DNA of 64,000 nucleotides from Candidatus Terasakiella magnetica (lineage in GTDB: Bacteria > Pseudomonadota > Alphaproteobacteria > Rhodospirillales > Terasakiellaceae). The notes under the pieces were generated by a model that was not told the DNA's origin, did not search any database, and saw only the letters and a list, made by a program, of their open reading frames with translations. Shown in pieces: positions 27,400-36,931 of the stretch (position 1 is the first letter of the stretch; every line of letters begins with the position of its first letter). Location: the NCBI RefSeq assembly GCF_900093605.1, contig NZ_FLYE01000012.1:62001-126000 (forward strand), written 5' to 3'. A program made the position numbers and the translations under genes.

Positions 27400-28184
27400 C
27401 AGATATGCTCATTGATAATCAAACGAAAACGACTCAATAAATAATACCCAACAATACTGCTTACAACTGACATAATTGAGAAAACAAACCAGCTCATCAT
27501 ATGGAATTCACCAAATATCACATCTCGAAAAACAATAATAATATGGGAAAATGGATTTAATAAAATGAGTGTCCACAATGTCTCGCTCACCAGCCCTTCG
27601 AATAGCAAAACAGGTGATAAATAGACAAGGAGTCCAAAGAATAGTGTAATAACCTCTGATATATCTTTAAATATCACACCAATAATCATTAATAACCAAC
27701 TGCTTCCTAATGCAAATAACGTTAGCAAAATAATAGGGAGAGGCATTAGGAAAATAGTTAATGATATATTACCAGCATATAATCCAACACCAATAGCAAT
27801 AACAAACGTTATTATGACACTTATTGCCCCCAGAATAATCGAATTTGCAGGCAATGTTTCAACAGGATAAATTACTTGTTTAACAAGTTCCATCCTCGAA
27901 CGTATCAACATCGGTGCATCATTCATTGTTTTACTAATAAAAGACCAGGCAACCTGCCCGCATAAAACATAAGCGATATAATCAATAGAAGTATCAAAAC
28001 CAGGTAGCTTGCTTTTAAAAATAAAAAGTATAATAAAAACGTATACGGCTGTTTGTATCAAAGGGATGAGTGCAATCCAGAGCAAGCCCAGCAAAGAACC
28101 TTTTGTTCTTACCTGTAAATCGCGCAACGCCATTTCCCATATCAATCTTCGATATTTAATGAATGAATGAAAATAGCTAAACAT
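27399..28184 (-). CDS. wzm: Glycan ABC exporter permease (Wzm)
   Basis: A 261-residue ABC-2 type permease with six predicted membrane helices. The N-terminal WEMALRDLQVRTKGSLLG element is the cytoplasmic coupling helix typical of KpsM/Wzm. With the adjacent Wzt it forms the inner-membrane exporter. This means the polymer is assembled fully in the cytoplasm rather than by Wzx/Wzy, at least for the glycan made by the neighbouring genes. Start and stop overlap both neighbours (TAATG at 28182-28186). Confidence 0.92.
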   Translation of the reverse strand: MFSYFHSFIKYRRLIWEMALRDLQVRTKGSLLGLLWIALIPLIQTAVYVFIILFIFKSKLPGFDTSIDYIAYVLCGQVAWSFISKTMNDAPMLIRSRMELVKQVIYPVETLPANSIILGAISVIITFVIAIGVGLYAGNISLTIFLMPLPIILLTLFALGSSWLLMIIGVIFKDISEVITLFFGLLVYLSPVLLFEGLVSETLWTLILLNPFSHIIIVFRDVIFGEFHMMSWFVFSIMSVVSSIVGYYLLSRFRLIINEHI

Positions 28185-28894
28185 TATGGCGATATATCTG
28201 AAATTTTACAGGAAGGGAAATGAAGAAGTGAATCAAACATTGTTCTAGGGCCTTCTCCAGTTGATGTCAAACCTTGCAAATCAATAGGCTCCACTTGGTC
28301 AATTCTTGGTTTTCGATCTTTTAACCGTTTATAATTTGATAAATCCGCACCATTTAATACCAAATGCACCGGATGAAAATTAATAATTCCCAGTTTCAAA
28401 TCATCACGCCCTGTATTCTCATATCTCCAATACGCAGTTGGCTTGAACATCTCATAATTATCTTCCCATACATATGTATAACGGTCCAATTTCCTATGAG
28501 GTGTCCAATATTCACTATAAATAGAATATGGAATTGAAGGCAAAAAGAGTGAAACATCTGTAACGATTGAGGTATATTCACAAACTTCTGCTAAGATTGA
28601 TGATGATTGCACAAGTCCATGACTACGCATTGATTTCGCTTCAGGAAACAGGTCCATCATATGTTTCAATACATCTATAGAAGTCTTCCCATGAGTTGAA
28701 CCTTCCATAAAGTTAGGATGGATACCTATTTCAAATAAGTCATTATATTCCTGAAGACGCCTTACTGCGGAACTAAGATGCGTGGCAAACCAAGTTGCAT
28801 TCACCCGATGCTCAATCAAAATATCAGCAACATTATTAATGATAAAATCGGGTGCCCAATCAATATCAAGAGTAATAACAGGCTGAGTAAGCAT
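28184..28894 (-). CDS. Divergent polysaccharide deacetylase-like protein
   Basis: A 236-residue protein of the divergent CE4-like type. LDIDWAPDF gives the acidic metal motif, IGIHPNF a histidine motif, then SMRSHG, then NFHPVHLVLN near the C-terminus and GEGPRTMF at the end. It shares these landmarks with the protein at 15112-15813. I start it at the ATG at 28892-28894, which has GGAG six nt upstream; an in-frame GTG at 28906 lacks such a site. It probably hydrolyses an acyl group on the sugar chain before export. Confidence 0.72.
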   Translation of the reverse strand: MLTQPVITLDIDWAPDFIINNVADILIEHRVNATWFATHLSSAVRRLQEYNDLFEIGIHPNFMEGSTHGKTSIDVLKHMMDLFPEAKSMRSHGLVQSSSILAEVCEYTSIVTDVSLFLPSIPYSIYSEYWTPHRKLDRYTYVWEDNYEMFKPTAYWRYENTGRDDLKLGIINFHPVHLVLNGADLSNYKRLKDRKPRIDQVEPIDLQGLTSTGEGPRTMFDSLLHFPSCKISDISP

Positions 28895-28921
28895 TAAATT
28901 CTCCACAAGTCTTCAATATCT

Positions 28922-29857
28922 TTAATGCAATCTCTCACGCATTGAACGTATCACATCCGAAGGCAAGCATCGCTTTTCCTCATCTTCAAGCTGAACTTCT
29001 TCAATACAAATTACACCGTCCCGACATAAAACTCTAATTTCACCAGACTTTCTATTAATACCTGCAACTTGACCAGGCACGGCAAGAAAAGAACCGACAT
29101 GCTCTTCTTTTCTTGCACGCCAAATCGTTATTTTACGCCCATCGTCCAAAAAAGAAAATGCGCCTGCAAAAGGTTCCGCACTTGCACGAATTAAACGATC
29201 AACTTGTATAAAAGATGTATTCCAGTCTATTTTTCCATCCTCTGGTCGCCTTGGATAAACCCGTAAAAATGTATCAGGGTCTATTGGCTGTGGCTCAGTT
29301 GAAAAGTTCCCTTCAGAAATTGAATGCAGTGCATCTAAAAACAACAATGGTGTATGTTTTTCAAGATCATCATATATCTTTGAAATATATGTCCCTTCAT
29401 CTATGGGTAAATAAATTTTCTTGAAAACGGGTCCACTATCTAATCCATCATCCATTTGCATGAGACTAAGGCAAACTTCCTCTTCACCATTAAGCAGAGC
29501 CCAGTTTGGACAAGCATTCCCCTTATATCGAGGAACATCCCCCGCGTGCGCATTTAACACGCCATAAGGCAACAATGAGCGAAAATCTTTTTTTATCAGT
29601 ACAGGCCAGTTCACACTAATCCCAACCTGTGCACCTGATTTCGCAATTTCTTGCCTTAAAAGCTCAGAATTTAAATTACTCACATTGAAAAAACTTGCAC
29701 CAATTTCCTCTGCCAAATGCTTAAAATCCTCAACACCAACCTTATACTCAGGCGCAGCTTCATTAGTGATGATGGCACAACATTCATATCCATTTTGTAC
29801 AGCAAGTTTAATGGCATCAAACAATAGATGTGTACGACCCAAAGCAACAAATTTCAT
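28922..29857 (-). CDS. Formyltransferase-fold protein (Fmt/ArnA-like)
   Basis: A 311-residue protein of the methionyl-tRNA formyltransferase superfamily. The catalytic set is readable as Asn102 and His104 in LNAHAGDVPRYKG and Asp140 in DDGLDSGPVF. A C-terminal subdomain (about 200-311) is present. It is not placed with def or fmt partners, so a housekeeping tRNA role is unlikely. In this context it most likely N-formylates an amino sugar using 10-formyltetrahydrofolate, like the enzymes that make formamido sugars. Another one-carbon acyl transfer remains possible. Confidence 0.85.
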   Translation of the reverse strand: MKFVALGRTHLLFDAIKLAVQNGYECCAIITNEAAPEYKVGVEDFKHLAEEIGASFFNVSNLNSELLRQEIAKSGAQVGISVNWPVLIKKDFRSLLPYGVLNAHAGDVPRYKGNACPNWALLNGEEEVCLSLMQMDDGLDSGPVFKKIYLPIDEGTYISKIYDDLEKHTPLLFLDALHSISEGNFSTEPQPIDPDTFLRVYPRRPEDGKIDWNTSFIQVDRLIRASAEPFAGAFSFLDDGRKITIWRARKEEHVGSFLAVPGQVAGINRKSGEIRVLCRDGVICIEEVQLEDEEKRCLPSDVIRSMRERLH

Positions 29858-29874
29858 ACAACCACTCTAAAATC

Positions 29875-30795
29875 TTATTTTTCAATATCTTTCATTGAAG
29901 GTAACGTATTCATATCCCTCGCAGATTCAATAAAACTCTTTAATTTATCAGCTTCATTATATGTTGAATGATGTATTTTCCATTTAATTGGCCAATCAAC
30001 CCAATGACAAGGATGAGTTAAAACTGCATGAACATGCCCCATTGGTAAAGACTCTGTAATCCAATCTTCAGTCAGATACGAAAAAAAACCGCCCTGACCT
30101 GCATCTTCTACCCATGAAAAATCCAAAGAATAATTTGAAGACCCCTCAAAACCAAATGAAGGCAAGCGTTGTGAAACTTTATCCAAAAACTTTTGTCTTC
30201 GCACAGGCCAATCTTCCGGCCTCTCAGGATATGCAGATGGCCCATGAATAGTAAAATATTTTGCAGAGAAACCCATTTTTAACTGAAAAATATCTAACTC
30301 ATCTCGCAAGACTGAGTAAAAGTCCTCATATGCTGGTGCTAAAGTATGCAAACCAAAGACAAAACCTTCTTTTGCATAACTTTGAAATGCTTTTACATAT
30401 GGATCAACATCATAATAATCATTGGATAAGATTAAATATATATCTGATCTTATATTGTACTTTTTCTCTATATCCAGAAAAAGGTGCAAGGATTCAGGTG
30501 CATAATCGATATCATGACGGAGATGGATATAATATTCATCATTCTTCTTATCAAACCTTGGATACAAATCCGCAGAAGTAATAAATTTCGCACCTTTCGA
30601 AATATGGAACCTTATAAAATATTCATATAATTTGATATTATGGGGCGAAATTGAAATAATCTCTTTTGATGGAAGAACTTTTTCCTTACGGGCCAAAATT
30701 TTATAATATGCGCGACGAAGGGGTTCCTTAAGTCCCATTACGTCAAGCAATCTAACTAACTTCTGGCCGTTATTACTCGCTATAAATGAATGCAT
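29875..30795 (-). CDS. Polysaccharide deacetylase-like protein, third variant
   Basis: A 306-residue soluble protein. The NodB-like metal motif LRHDIDYAPES (about residues 98-108) is clear, followed by FGLHTLAP, FTIHGPSAYP and LTHPCHWVDW, which supply several candidate metal-binding histidines. The fold family is thus probably CE4, but its overall sequence is unlike the deacetylase-like proteins at 15112-15813 and 28184-28894. It sits between the formyltransferase and radical SAM genes. A role in freeing an amino group before formylation is a reasonable guess. Confidence 0.72.
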   Translation of the reverse strand: MHSFIASNNGQKLVRLLDVMGLKEPLRRAYYKILARKEKVLPSKEIISISPHNIKLYEYFIRFHISKGAKFITSADLYPRFDKKNDEYYIHLRHDIDYAPESLHLFLDIEKKYNIRSDIYLILSNDYYDVDPYVKAFQSYAKEGFVFGLHTLAPAYEDFYSVLRDELDIFQLKMGFSAKYFTIHGPSAYPERPEDWPVRRQKFLDKVSQRLPSFGFEGSSNYSLDFSWVEDAGQGGFFSYLTEDWITESLPMGHVHAVLTHPCHWVDWPIKWKIHHSTYNEADKLKSFIESARDMNTLPSMKDIEK

Positions 30796-30828
30796 TTAAC
30801 ACCTTGGGAACCAATAAAAGAACAATAC

Positions 30829-32106
30829 TCACATACCATTATAATATGCATGGTCCATTTTGCTCTTCCAAGAAATCAACTGTTCCATACTCAAATGACA
30901 CGTGGGCAACATAGGCGAGTGCCGCGCAACTGTAAATTCCTTATAACTATATTCCTCAGGAATTAAGCCTTTCTCCACAGCCTCATTATGAATTGGCGTT
31001 CCTGGCAAAGGACGCAAATATTGAATCCCCACCATTTCAACATTTCTTTTACCCATTGATGCAATAAAATCACAGGTACTTGCTAATGTCTCTGCATCAT
31101 CTTCTGGATGCCCAATCATCATATTAATACTGGGTATAATACCTGCATTTAACAGACTCTGTATTCCTGCATCAACGACCTCTGTGGTATAACCTTTTCT
31201 ATATTTCTTCATCATTTTTGGGTGAAAACTTTCAACTCCAAAATCTAATTTATAACAACCTGCTTTACGCATTAAAGCGAGTAACTCAGTGTCTTTCAAC
31301 CAATTAAAGCGACAATCGGCACTCCATTCAACTCTGATACCTTTTGCAATCACATCATTGCAAAAACGTCTAACCCAATCAGCATCAGCCATAATATCGG
31401 CCGTCATAAATTTGAGAGTGCTCCCATTAGGGAACGCACTTAATTCATCTAAAAAATCATCCGTAACACGGTATCTGTTATTTTGAGTTCGAATATGACA
31501 AAAAGTACACTTAAATGGACAACCTGAAGACAGACGCACAGTATGTGAATCGTAATTCTCAATACCGAGTTCCTCAATCAATTCGCGGCTACTTTTCAAA
31601 TGAGACAACGAATCTGAATGATGTATAACCCTGCCACCATCAAATATCTTACCAGTTTCCGGCGTTCTATAAACAATCCCCGTTAACGGTATAACATCAT
31701 TCTTTCCATCTAAAAAAGCTAGAAGCTGTCCTAGGTTTACCTCAGAGTCCCAACCTCGTACACCATAATCAACGAATGAATAATCATGTAATATTTGTTT
31801 TTGCAGTCCTTCCCAATCATCAAACAACAACATTGCTGTCTTTGCACCATACTTCTTTGCAACTCGGAAATAATCTAAGCCCTCATATAGACCATCTGCA
31901 ATAGACAACCATTGGGCAACAACATCATACCCTGCAAAATCATGATCTAAATACGTATCTTGTACTTTCAAATCAACATCATACCCAAGATCTCGCAAGT
32001 ACCTGCATGTTAACAGTATATGAGAGGGAAGCTCTTTCCATGTTCGATAACCAAAACGATTTTCTTCTGTTATATATTCACGGACCTTAAATAGTAAAAT
32101 CTTCAT
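30829..32106 (-). CDS. Radical SAM protein with N-terminal cobalamin-binding-like domain
   Basis: A 425-residue radical SAM enzyme. The iron-sulfur motif CxxxCxxC is seen as CPFKCTFC (Cys196, Cys200, Cys203). The first 150 residues look like the B12-binding-like Rossmann domain common in this class, though the DxHxxG motif that contacts cobalamin is not seen. TIM-barrel elements such as FMTADIMAD and DFGVESF follow. Likely chemistry is C-methylation, epimerisation or another radical change of a sugar or lipid. It is 27 nt downstream of the carbamoyltransferase gene. The substrate is unknown. Confidence 0.85.
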   Translation of the reverse strand: MKILLFKVREYITEENRFGYRTWKELPSHILLTCRYLRDLGYDVDLKVQDTYLDHDFAGYDVVAQWLSIADGLYEGLDYFRVAKKYGAKTAMLLFDDWEGLQKQILHDYSFVDYGVRGWDSEVNLGQLLAFLDGKNDVIPLTGIVYRTPETGKIFDGGRVIHHSDSLSHLKSSRELIEELGIENYDSHTVRLSSGCPFKCTFCHIRTQNNRYRVTDDFLDELSAFPNGSTLKFMTADIMADADWVRRFCNDVIAKGIRVEWSADCRFNWLKDTELLALMRKAGCYKLDFGVESFHPKMMKKYRKGYTTEVVDAGIQSLLNAGIIPSINMMIGHPEDDAETLASTCDFIASMGKRNVEMVGIQYLRPLPGTPIHNEAVEKGLIPEEYSYKEFTVARHSPMLPTCHLSMEQLISWKSKMDHAYYNGM

Positions 32107-32133
32107 TATGTTATCCAGCTCTTGCTGACCATT

Positions 32134-33849
32134 CTAATTATCTTTTTGAACAATAAATGTACCAATTGCTAAAATATCAAGTCCCGAAGTAAAAAAAGTA
32201 CGAATTGCATCATCGGGAGAGCAAACCATTGGCTCTCCAGCAACATTAAATGACGTGTTTAGGACTAATGGAACACCTGTTTTCTTTTCAAATTCTGATA
32301 TCAATTGCCAATATTTAAGATTTGTCTCTTTTTTCACAGTTTGCAAGCGTCCCGTACCATCATTGTGAACAACAGCAGGCACAATAGACCTTTTATCTTC
32401 TTTAATGGAGTATACTTGTTCCATATAATCTGCAGATGCACCATCTGGTATATCAAAGTATTGAGATACCTTCTCCCATAATATGCTCGGTGCAAATGGT
32501 CTAAATGCCTCTCGATATTTCACCGAAAGATTAATCTTATCTTTCATAGTTTCATCTCTTGGGTCCGCTAGAATTGAACGAGCACCCAATGCTCTTTCAC
32601 CAAATTCCAAAGCCCCATGGAACCAACCTACAATTTTTCCATTAATAAGGCATTCAACAGTATCACTAACAATATTCGATGATTTTTTATAATGTAACTT
32701 ATATCGCTGTAACGTCTTCTCTATTTCATCATCATTCCATGAGGGACCAGTATAAGCTGAAACAGACGCTCGAAATGGATCAGGTACATCTTGTTTCTCT
32801 TGAGCGTGTAACCATAAAGCTGCACTAATAGCACAACCATTATCGCCTGCAGCTGGGCCTACAAATAATTTTTTGAAGTTGGTATTTCCAATAATTTTTC
32901 CATTCGCCAATGAATTCATGGCACAACCACCAGCTAATACCAAATTCGACATACCCGTTTCTTCTGCCAACCAATCAAGAGAACTAAAGAGAATCTCTTC
33001 ATAGATATATTGTACGGCTGCCGCAAAATCATAGTGTATTTGCTCTAATGGTTCATTAGGCTTACGTGGTGGAACTCCAAGATACTTAATCAATTCTTCG
33101 CCAAAATAACCACCAACACGCATATTTGAAAAAGTAAAGCAATATTGGTCAATTACAACATTACCTTCCTCATAACGGACGAGCCCACGAATAATATCTT
33201 GAAAACGCTCAGGAGAACCAAAAGCGGCAGCTCCCATTACTTTCCATTCTTCGCCGTTCGCTTGAAAGCCCAAATATTCTGTAAAAGTAGCATAATAAAT
33301 GCCCATAGAATGGGGGAAAGGAACAGATTTTAACACATCAACCTTATTTCCTTTTAAGGTACCATAGCTAATAGCATCTGATTCAGCATGCTCATCAATA
33401 ACTGCAATTGCACATTCCTCAAAAGAAGATGCATATGCCCACCCCATATGAGCCATATGATGAGACAAATAGTAAAATAGGCCTCCCCTTTCTGCCATGC
33501 CTTGTTGCATATACTGGATATTCTCGCCCTCTAAATAAGGCATCATGTTATTAGGTAAAATATACAACCACTCAGGTTCATACCTTCTCCATTGTGTAAA
33601 ACCAGACATATTCATATTTTTCATATGAATAGCTGGATTCCACGGCATGACCACATGATCAACATCACGTAAATCTGACAAACCTATGGACTCCAAACAA
33701 TATTTTATTGCTTGATGCGGAAAAGCCCTACTTCTTTTTTGCCGATTAAAACGTTCTTCACTAACAGCAGCAATAAGCTTACCATCTTGCAATATTGCAG
33801 CCCCCGACTGACTCCCGGAAACATGCAAGCCCAATATATTTTTGACCAT
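32134..33849 (-). CDS. Carbamoyltransferase, NodU/CmcH/TobZ family
   Basis: A 571-residue O-carbamoyltransferase. The N-terminal Kae1-like domain carries the metal-site SHHMAHMGWAYASS, and the C-terminal YrdC-like domain carries the signature EFGERALGARSILADPR. Both halves are needed: one forms carbamoyl-adenylate from carbamoyl phosphate and ATP, the other transfers it. The expected product is an O-carbamoylated sugar in the glycan, as NodU does for Nod factors. It ends 27 nt before the radical SAM gene and begins 19 nt after the FemAB-like gene. Confidence 0.92.
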   Translation of the reverse strand: MVKNILGLHVSGSQSGAAILQDGKLIAAVSEERFNRQKRSRAFPHQAIKYCLESIGLSDLRDVDHVVMPWNPAIHMKNMNMSGFTQWRRYEPEWLYILPNNMMPYLEGENIQYMQQGMAERGGLFYYLSHHMAHMGWAYASSFEECAIAVIDEHAESDAISYGTLKGNKVDVLKSVPFPHSMGIYYATFTEYLGFQANGEEWKVMGAAAFGSPERFQDIIRGLVRYEEGNVVIDQYCFTFSNMRVGGYFGEELIKYLGVPPRKPNEPLEQIHYDFAAAVQYIYEEILFSSLDWLAEETGMSNLVLAGGCAMNSLANGKIIGNTNFKKLFVGPAAGDNGCAISAALWLHAQEKQDVPDPFRASVSAYTGPSWNDDEIEKTLQRYKLHYKKSSNIVSDTVECLINGKIVGWFHGALEFGERALGARSILADPRDETMKDKINLSVKYREAFRPFAPSILWEKVSQYFDIPDGASADYMEQVYSIKEDKRSIVPAVVHNDGTGRLQTVKKETNLKYWQLISEFEKKTGVPLVLNTSFNVAGEPMVCSPDDAIRTFFTSGLDILAIGTFIVQKDN

Positions 33850-33868
33850 ATTTTAAGGGTCCCAAGTG

Positions 33869-34930
33869 TTAATTATCTTTTCCAAATGGATAGACATAAA
33901 AGAATGGATATTCATAACATAATTCTGCTGGATCAATTTTAAGAATATTTTGATCATTAATCTTATTCAAATATAAATATTCTTTATCCACAGCCCCCCA
34001 CCTTTTCTTAAATCGATAGACACTTTCCTGATTAATATGGGTCCCACCCCAATTCCAGATGTTATGTCCATCTTTCACAGCGTCTATCATTGCCTCAAAA
34101 ATAAGATAACTCAGTGGTTGTTTAGAACGTGCTTCTTTCTTAATAACAGGCGTAAAATATTCAACGATGCCATTAAAATAAAACAAAAGTAAAGCCGCAA
34201 CAGGTTCACCCTGATCAAAAGCCGTATAGATCTGATATTGTTCACCTTCTATGTAAGTATCCTTCAAACCAGAAAAAAACTCACGTGGTTTAGGCGTTCC
34301 ACCAATAACTGACATATTATCATTATGTGTGCTCTCTAAAAAAGCCAGTGCTTTTTCGTTGCAACCTTTTTGATGTACCAGCCCTTCTTTCTGTGATTTT
34401 CTAACCATATTTCGAGTCTTAGAATGAAATATCGACATTAATCGATCTTCAAGGCTTTCATCTGGCAAAAAGACTTGTGGTAAATAGGTCATTTGACCAA
34501 TTCGAGAGTCCACATAAGAAACAACACAATCTTCTGACAGGGCTTTCTGTTTTTCTAAAAACATAAATGGAGAGCAAATCAATGTAGATGTGGCACAATT
34601 TTTCTCCTTAGAAAAAGAAAAAAATTTTTGCGATAACTTAACCAAAGCATCGCCTTGTACAGTTACAACAGGTCCAGCATGGCTACCATAAAAGGGCAAT
34701 GCATTTAATATAGAGCCATACTTACCATCAATCATTATTGCAGGTAAAACACCCACAACTTGCTTTCTCGCATTTCGTGCCAAGAAAATAAAAATCTGAC
34801 TTTGTGCAATATTAGAAATTAATTTGAGGTAATTTGCCTCTTGAAACAACATTGCTTCATCAGCTTGTCCCAAAAATTCAATATATTCTGAGGTTGGTTC
34901 ATTAATTATTTCAATGCTAATATCAGACAT
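33869..34930 (-). CDS. FemAB/GNAT-like acyltransferase
   Basis: A 353-residue protein with two GNAT-like halves. The C-terminal half has KQPLSYLIFEAMIDAV and NIWNWGGTHINQESVYRFK, characteristic of FemAB-like and GNAT_6 proteins. FemAB enzymes transfer amino acids from aminoacyl-tRNA, while related PEP-CTERM-locus proteins act on other acyl donors; sequence alone does not say which applies. It overlaps the asnB stop by 8 nt, which suggests that amidation and acyl transfer act on the same molecule. Confidence 0.78.
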   Translation of the reverse strand: MSDISIEIINEPTSEYIEFLGQADEAMLFQEANYLKLISNIAQSQIFIFLARNARKQVVGVLPAIMIDGKYGSILNALPFYGSHAGPVVTVQGDALVKLSQKFFSFSKEKNCATSTLICSPFMFLEKQKALSEDCVVSYVDSRIGQMTYLPQVFLPDESLEDRLMSIFHSKTRNMVRKSQKEGLVHQKGCNEKALAFLESTHNDNMSVIGGTPKPREFFSGLKDTYIEGEQYQIYTAFDQGEPVAALLLFYFNGIVEYFTPVIKKEARSKQPLSYLIFEAMIDAVKDGHNIWNWGGTHINQESVYRFKKRWGAVDKEYLYLNKINDQNILKIDPAELCYEYPFFYVYPFGKDN

Positions 34931-36809
34931 GCTTCCCGCTCAGAAACTGCTTACACCATTCATCGAAATACAACAAAGACCATACAAGAAGCCTTCTATT
35001 ACATTGTCCTGAGAAATGTTGATCAAGTAAAGAGGTCACTTCTTTAAAATCCATCCAATTATATATTGATGAATTTCTACTCAATAAGCGGTCTTTAACA
35101 AAATCAATACTCTCCCCTTTAAACCAATTCTCATCTGGCGCTGAAAAACCCTGTTTAATCCCACCACTAATTTCATCTGGAATAATATTAGAAATTGCTT
35201 TTCTTAATAACAGTTTTCCATCTTTTGTTTTCTGAAAATATTTCTGAGCTTTCTTTGAATCATTTTCATTAATCCGGATAACATTCGATAAATTTCCCAA
35301 TTTATATTTAACCGGTAATTTCATTGCAAAATCAATTAAATCATTGTCCAAAAAAGGAACCCGGCTTTCAATGCCATGGGCCATAGAAAGTTTATCTTCT
35401 ACGACAAGGAGACCATGTAAAAATGTACGAGCTTCAAAATATAATGAATGATTAATGTAATCTTCCGGTCTCGTCATTTTTTCTGCATGGGTCTTAAATA
35501 CATTGCGGAAAATGTCTTTTGTCCATACATGCCCAACATCCTGCTTAATAGGTGCAAAGACTTTCCAAATATCCTTATTAGGAATTAAACGCTGCCAAAA
35601 TTGGTAATATTTATCAACATATTCATCAAAATTACTATTATTAACAGCCCGGTAATACCGCCAAGGATACCCCCCAAATAATTCATCTCCACCAGTGCCA
35701 GCAAGAACAATTTTATTAAATTTGCTAGCCAAATGGGCCGCATAATAATTTGGATAGCTCTGTCCCACACGAGGTTCTTCAAGGTGCCAGACTAAATCAC
35801 TCATACACCTTTCCATATCTCCAGCCTTCAAAACCATTTCATAATGTCTGGTCTTAAACTGATATGACATAAATTCTGCCTTTGGGCGCTCATCAAAGGC
35901 CATTTCAAGTCCACTTGCTGAATGTTTATCAAACCCAACTGTAAAAGTGTGCATATCATGAATTTGAGGTGCTGAAATTGCAGTAATGGCACCTGAATCC
36001 ATACCCCCTGATAGATATGAGCCGACAGGGACATCCCCAACTAGTTGTCTATTAACAGCTTGGCGTAATAAGTAATCTAATTCTTCTGTATATACTCTTT
36101 CATCTTTTTCTGACTCAACTTCTTGAAAATCATAATCCCAATACCGCGTGTCTTTCCGTGAGTCTTTGGATGATAAATCTATTTGAACATATGTAGCTGG
36201 ATTAAGAAGCTCAACATTCTTAAATAATGTTTTATTCGTGAAAAAATTCTGAAATGTGAAATACTCAATGAGAGCTTCTTGGTCTAACGAGTTTTTAAAC
36301 TCAGGAAATGTAAGAAAAGCCTTAACCTCCGAGGCAAATAACAATGTATCGCCAATAAAGGTCATATATAGGGGTTTAATGCCATACCTATCGCGCGCGA
36401 AGAAAACACTTTGATCCTGCCGATCATATATCGCAAACGCAAACATACCATTAAATCGTTTAACAACTTCAGGCCCCCATTCACAATACGCATACAACAC
36501 AACTTCACTATCTGTCTTAGAACGAAATTGATATCCACGGCTCTCAAGCTCTAAACGAAGTTCATTAAAGTTATATATTTCGCCATTAAAAATAAGAATA
36601 TAGCGACCATCTGATGAAAACATCGGTTGATGGCCTGCCATACTTAAATCAATAATAGAAAGACGGCGATGCCCAAACCCAACACTGTTTTCAACAAAAA
36701 TCCCATCATCGTCTGGGCCTCTATGTGCAATTGCTTCACACATAGCCTGAATATAACGTGACTCTGCTGGGCGATTATTAAAGTGAACTATACCAGCAAT
36801 ACCACACAT
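34923..36809 (-). CDS. Asparagine synthetase-like amidotransferase (AsnB family), glycan-associated copy 2
   Basis: A 628-residue AsnB-family protein with MCGIAGIVHF at the start, so the glutaminase nucleophile Cys2 is intact. The PP-loop is SGGMDS at residues 267-272, and the ATP-binding region LAGTGGDELFGGYPW is complete. An aspartate-to-asparagine housekeeping role is doubtful, given that it is one of three copies and lies in a glycan operon; amidation of a sugar carboxylate or aminoacyl group is more likely. The coding start is 122 nt from the upstream methyltransferase stop. Confidence 0.9.
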   Translation of the reverse strand: MCGIAGIVHFNNRPAESRYIQAMCEAIAHRGPDDDGIFVENSVGFGHRRLSIIDLSMAGHQPMFSSDGRYILIFNGEIYNFNELRLELESRGYQFRSKTDSEVVLYAYCEWGPEVVKRFNGMFAFAIYDRQDQSVFFARDRYGIKPLYMTFIGDTLLFASEVKAFLTFPEFKNSLDQEALIEYFTFQNFFTNKTLFKNVELLNPATYVQIDLSSKDSRKDTRYWDYDFQEVESEKDERVYTEELDYLLRQAVNRQLVGDVPVGSYLSGGMDSGAITAISAPQIHDMHTFTVGFDKHSASGLEMAFDERPKAEFMSYQFKTRHYEMVLKAGDMERCMSDLVWHLEEPRVGQSYPNYYAAHLASKFNKIVLAGTGGDELFGGYPWRYYRAVNNSNFDEYVDKYYQFWQRLIPNKDIWKVFAPIKQDVGHVWTKDIFRNVFKTHAEKMTRPEDYINHSLYFEARTFLHGLLVVEDKLSMAHGIESRVPFLDNDLIDFAMKLPVKYKLGNLSNVIRINENDSKKAQKYFQKTKDGKLLLRKAISNIIPDEISGGIKQGFSAPDENWFKGESIDFVKDRLLSRNSSIYNWMDFKEVTSLLDQHFSGQCNRRLLVWSLLYFDEWCKQFLSGKHV

Positions 36810-36931
36810 CTCATTTCGCCCTTTTAAAAGTGATTTTTTCCCTTACCAGATACACTCTTGGACAAAAACATGCAAATCAAATCCTATATGCCTTAATCTT
36901 TCGTAACCTGGTCGTCAGGTGCGATAATTCA

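Noticed and set aside
28922-29857. Housekeeping methionyl-tRNA formyltransferase
   Set aside because: No def, rsmB or other translation gene is near; the second histidine-glycine motif of Fmt is changed; the setting is a glycan operon.
36906-36920. ACCTG-GTCGT-CAGGT dyad after the stop of the methyltransferase at 36932-37966 as a terminator
   Set aside because: The stem is only 5 bp and no T tract follows on the minus strand.
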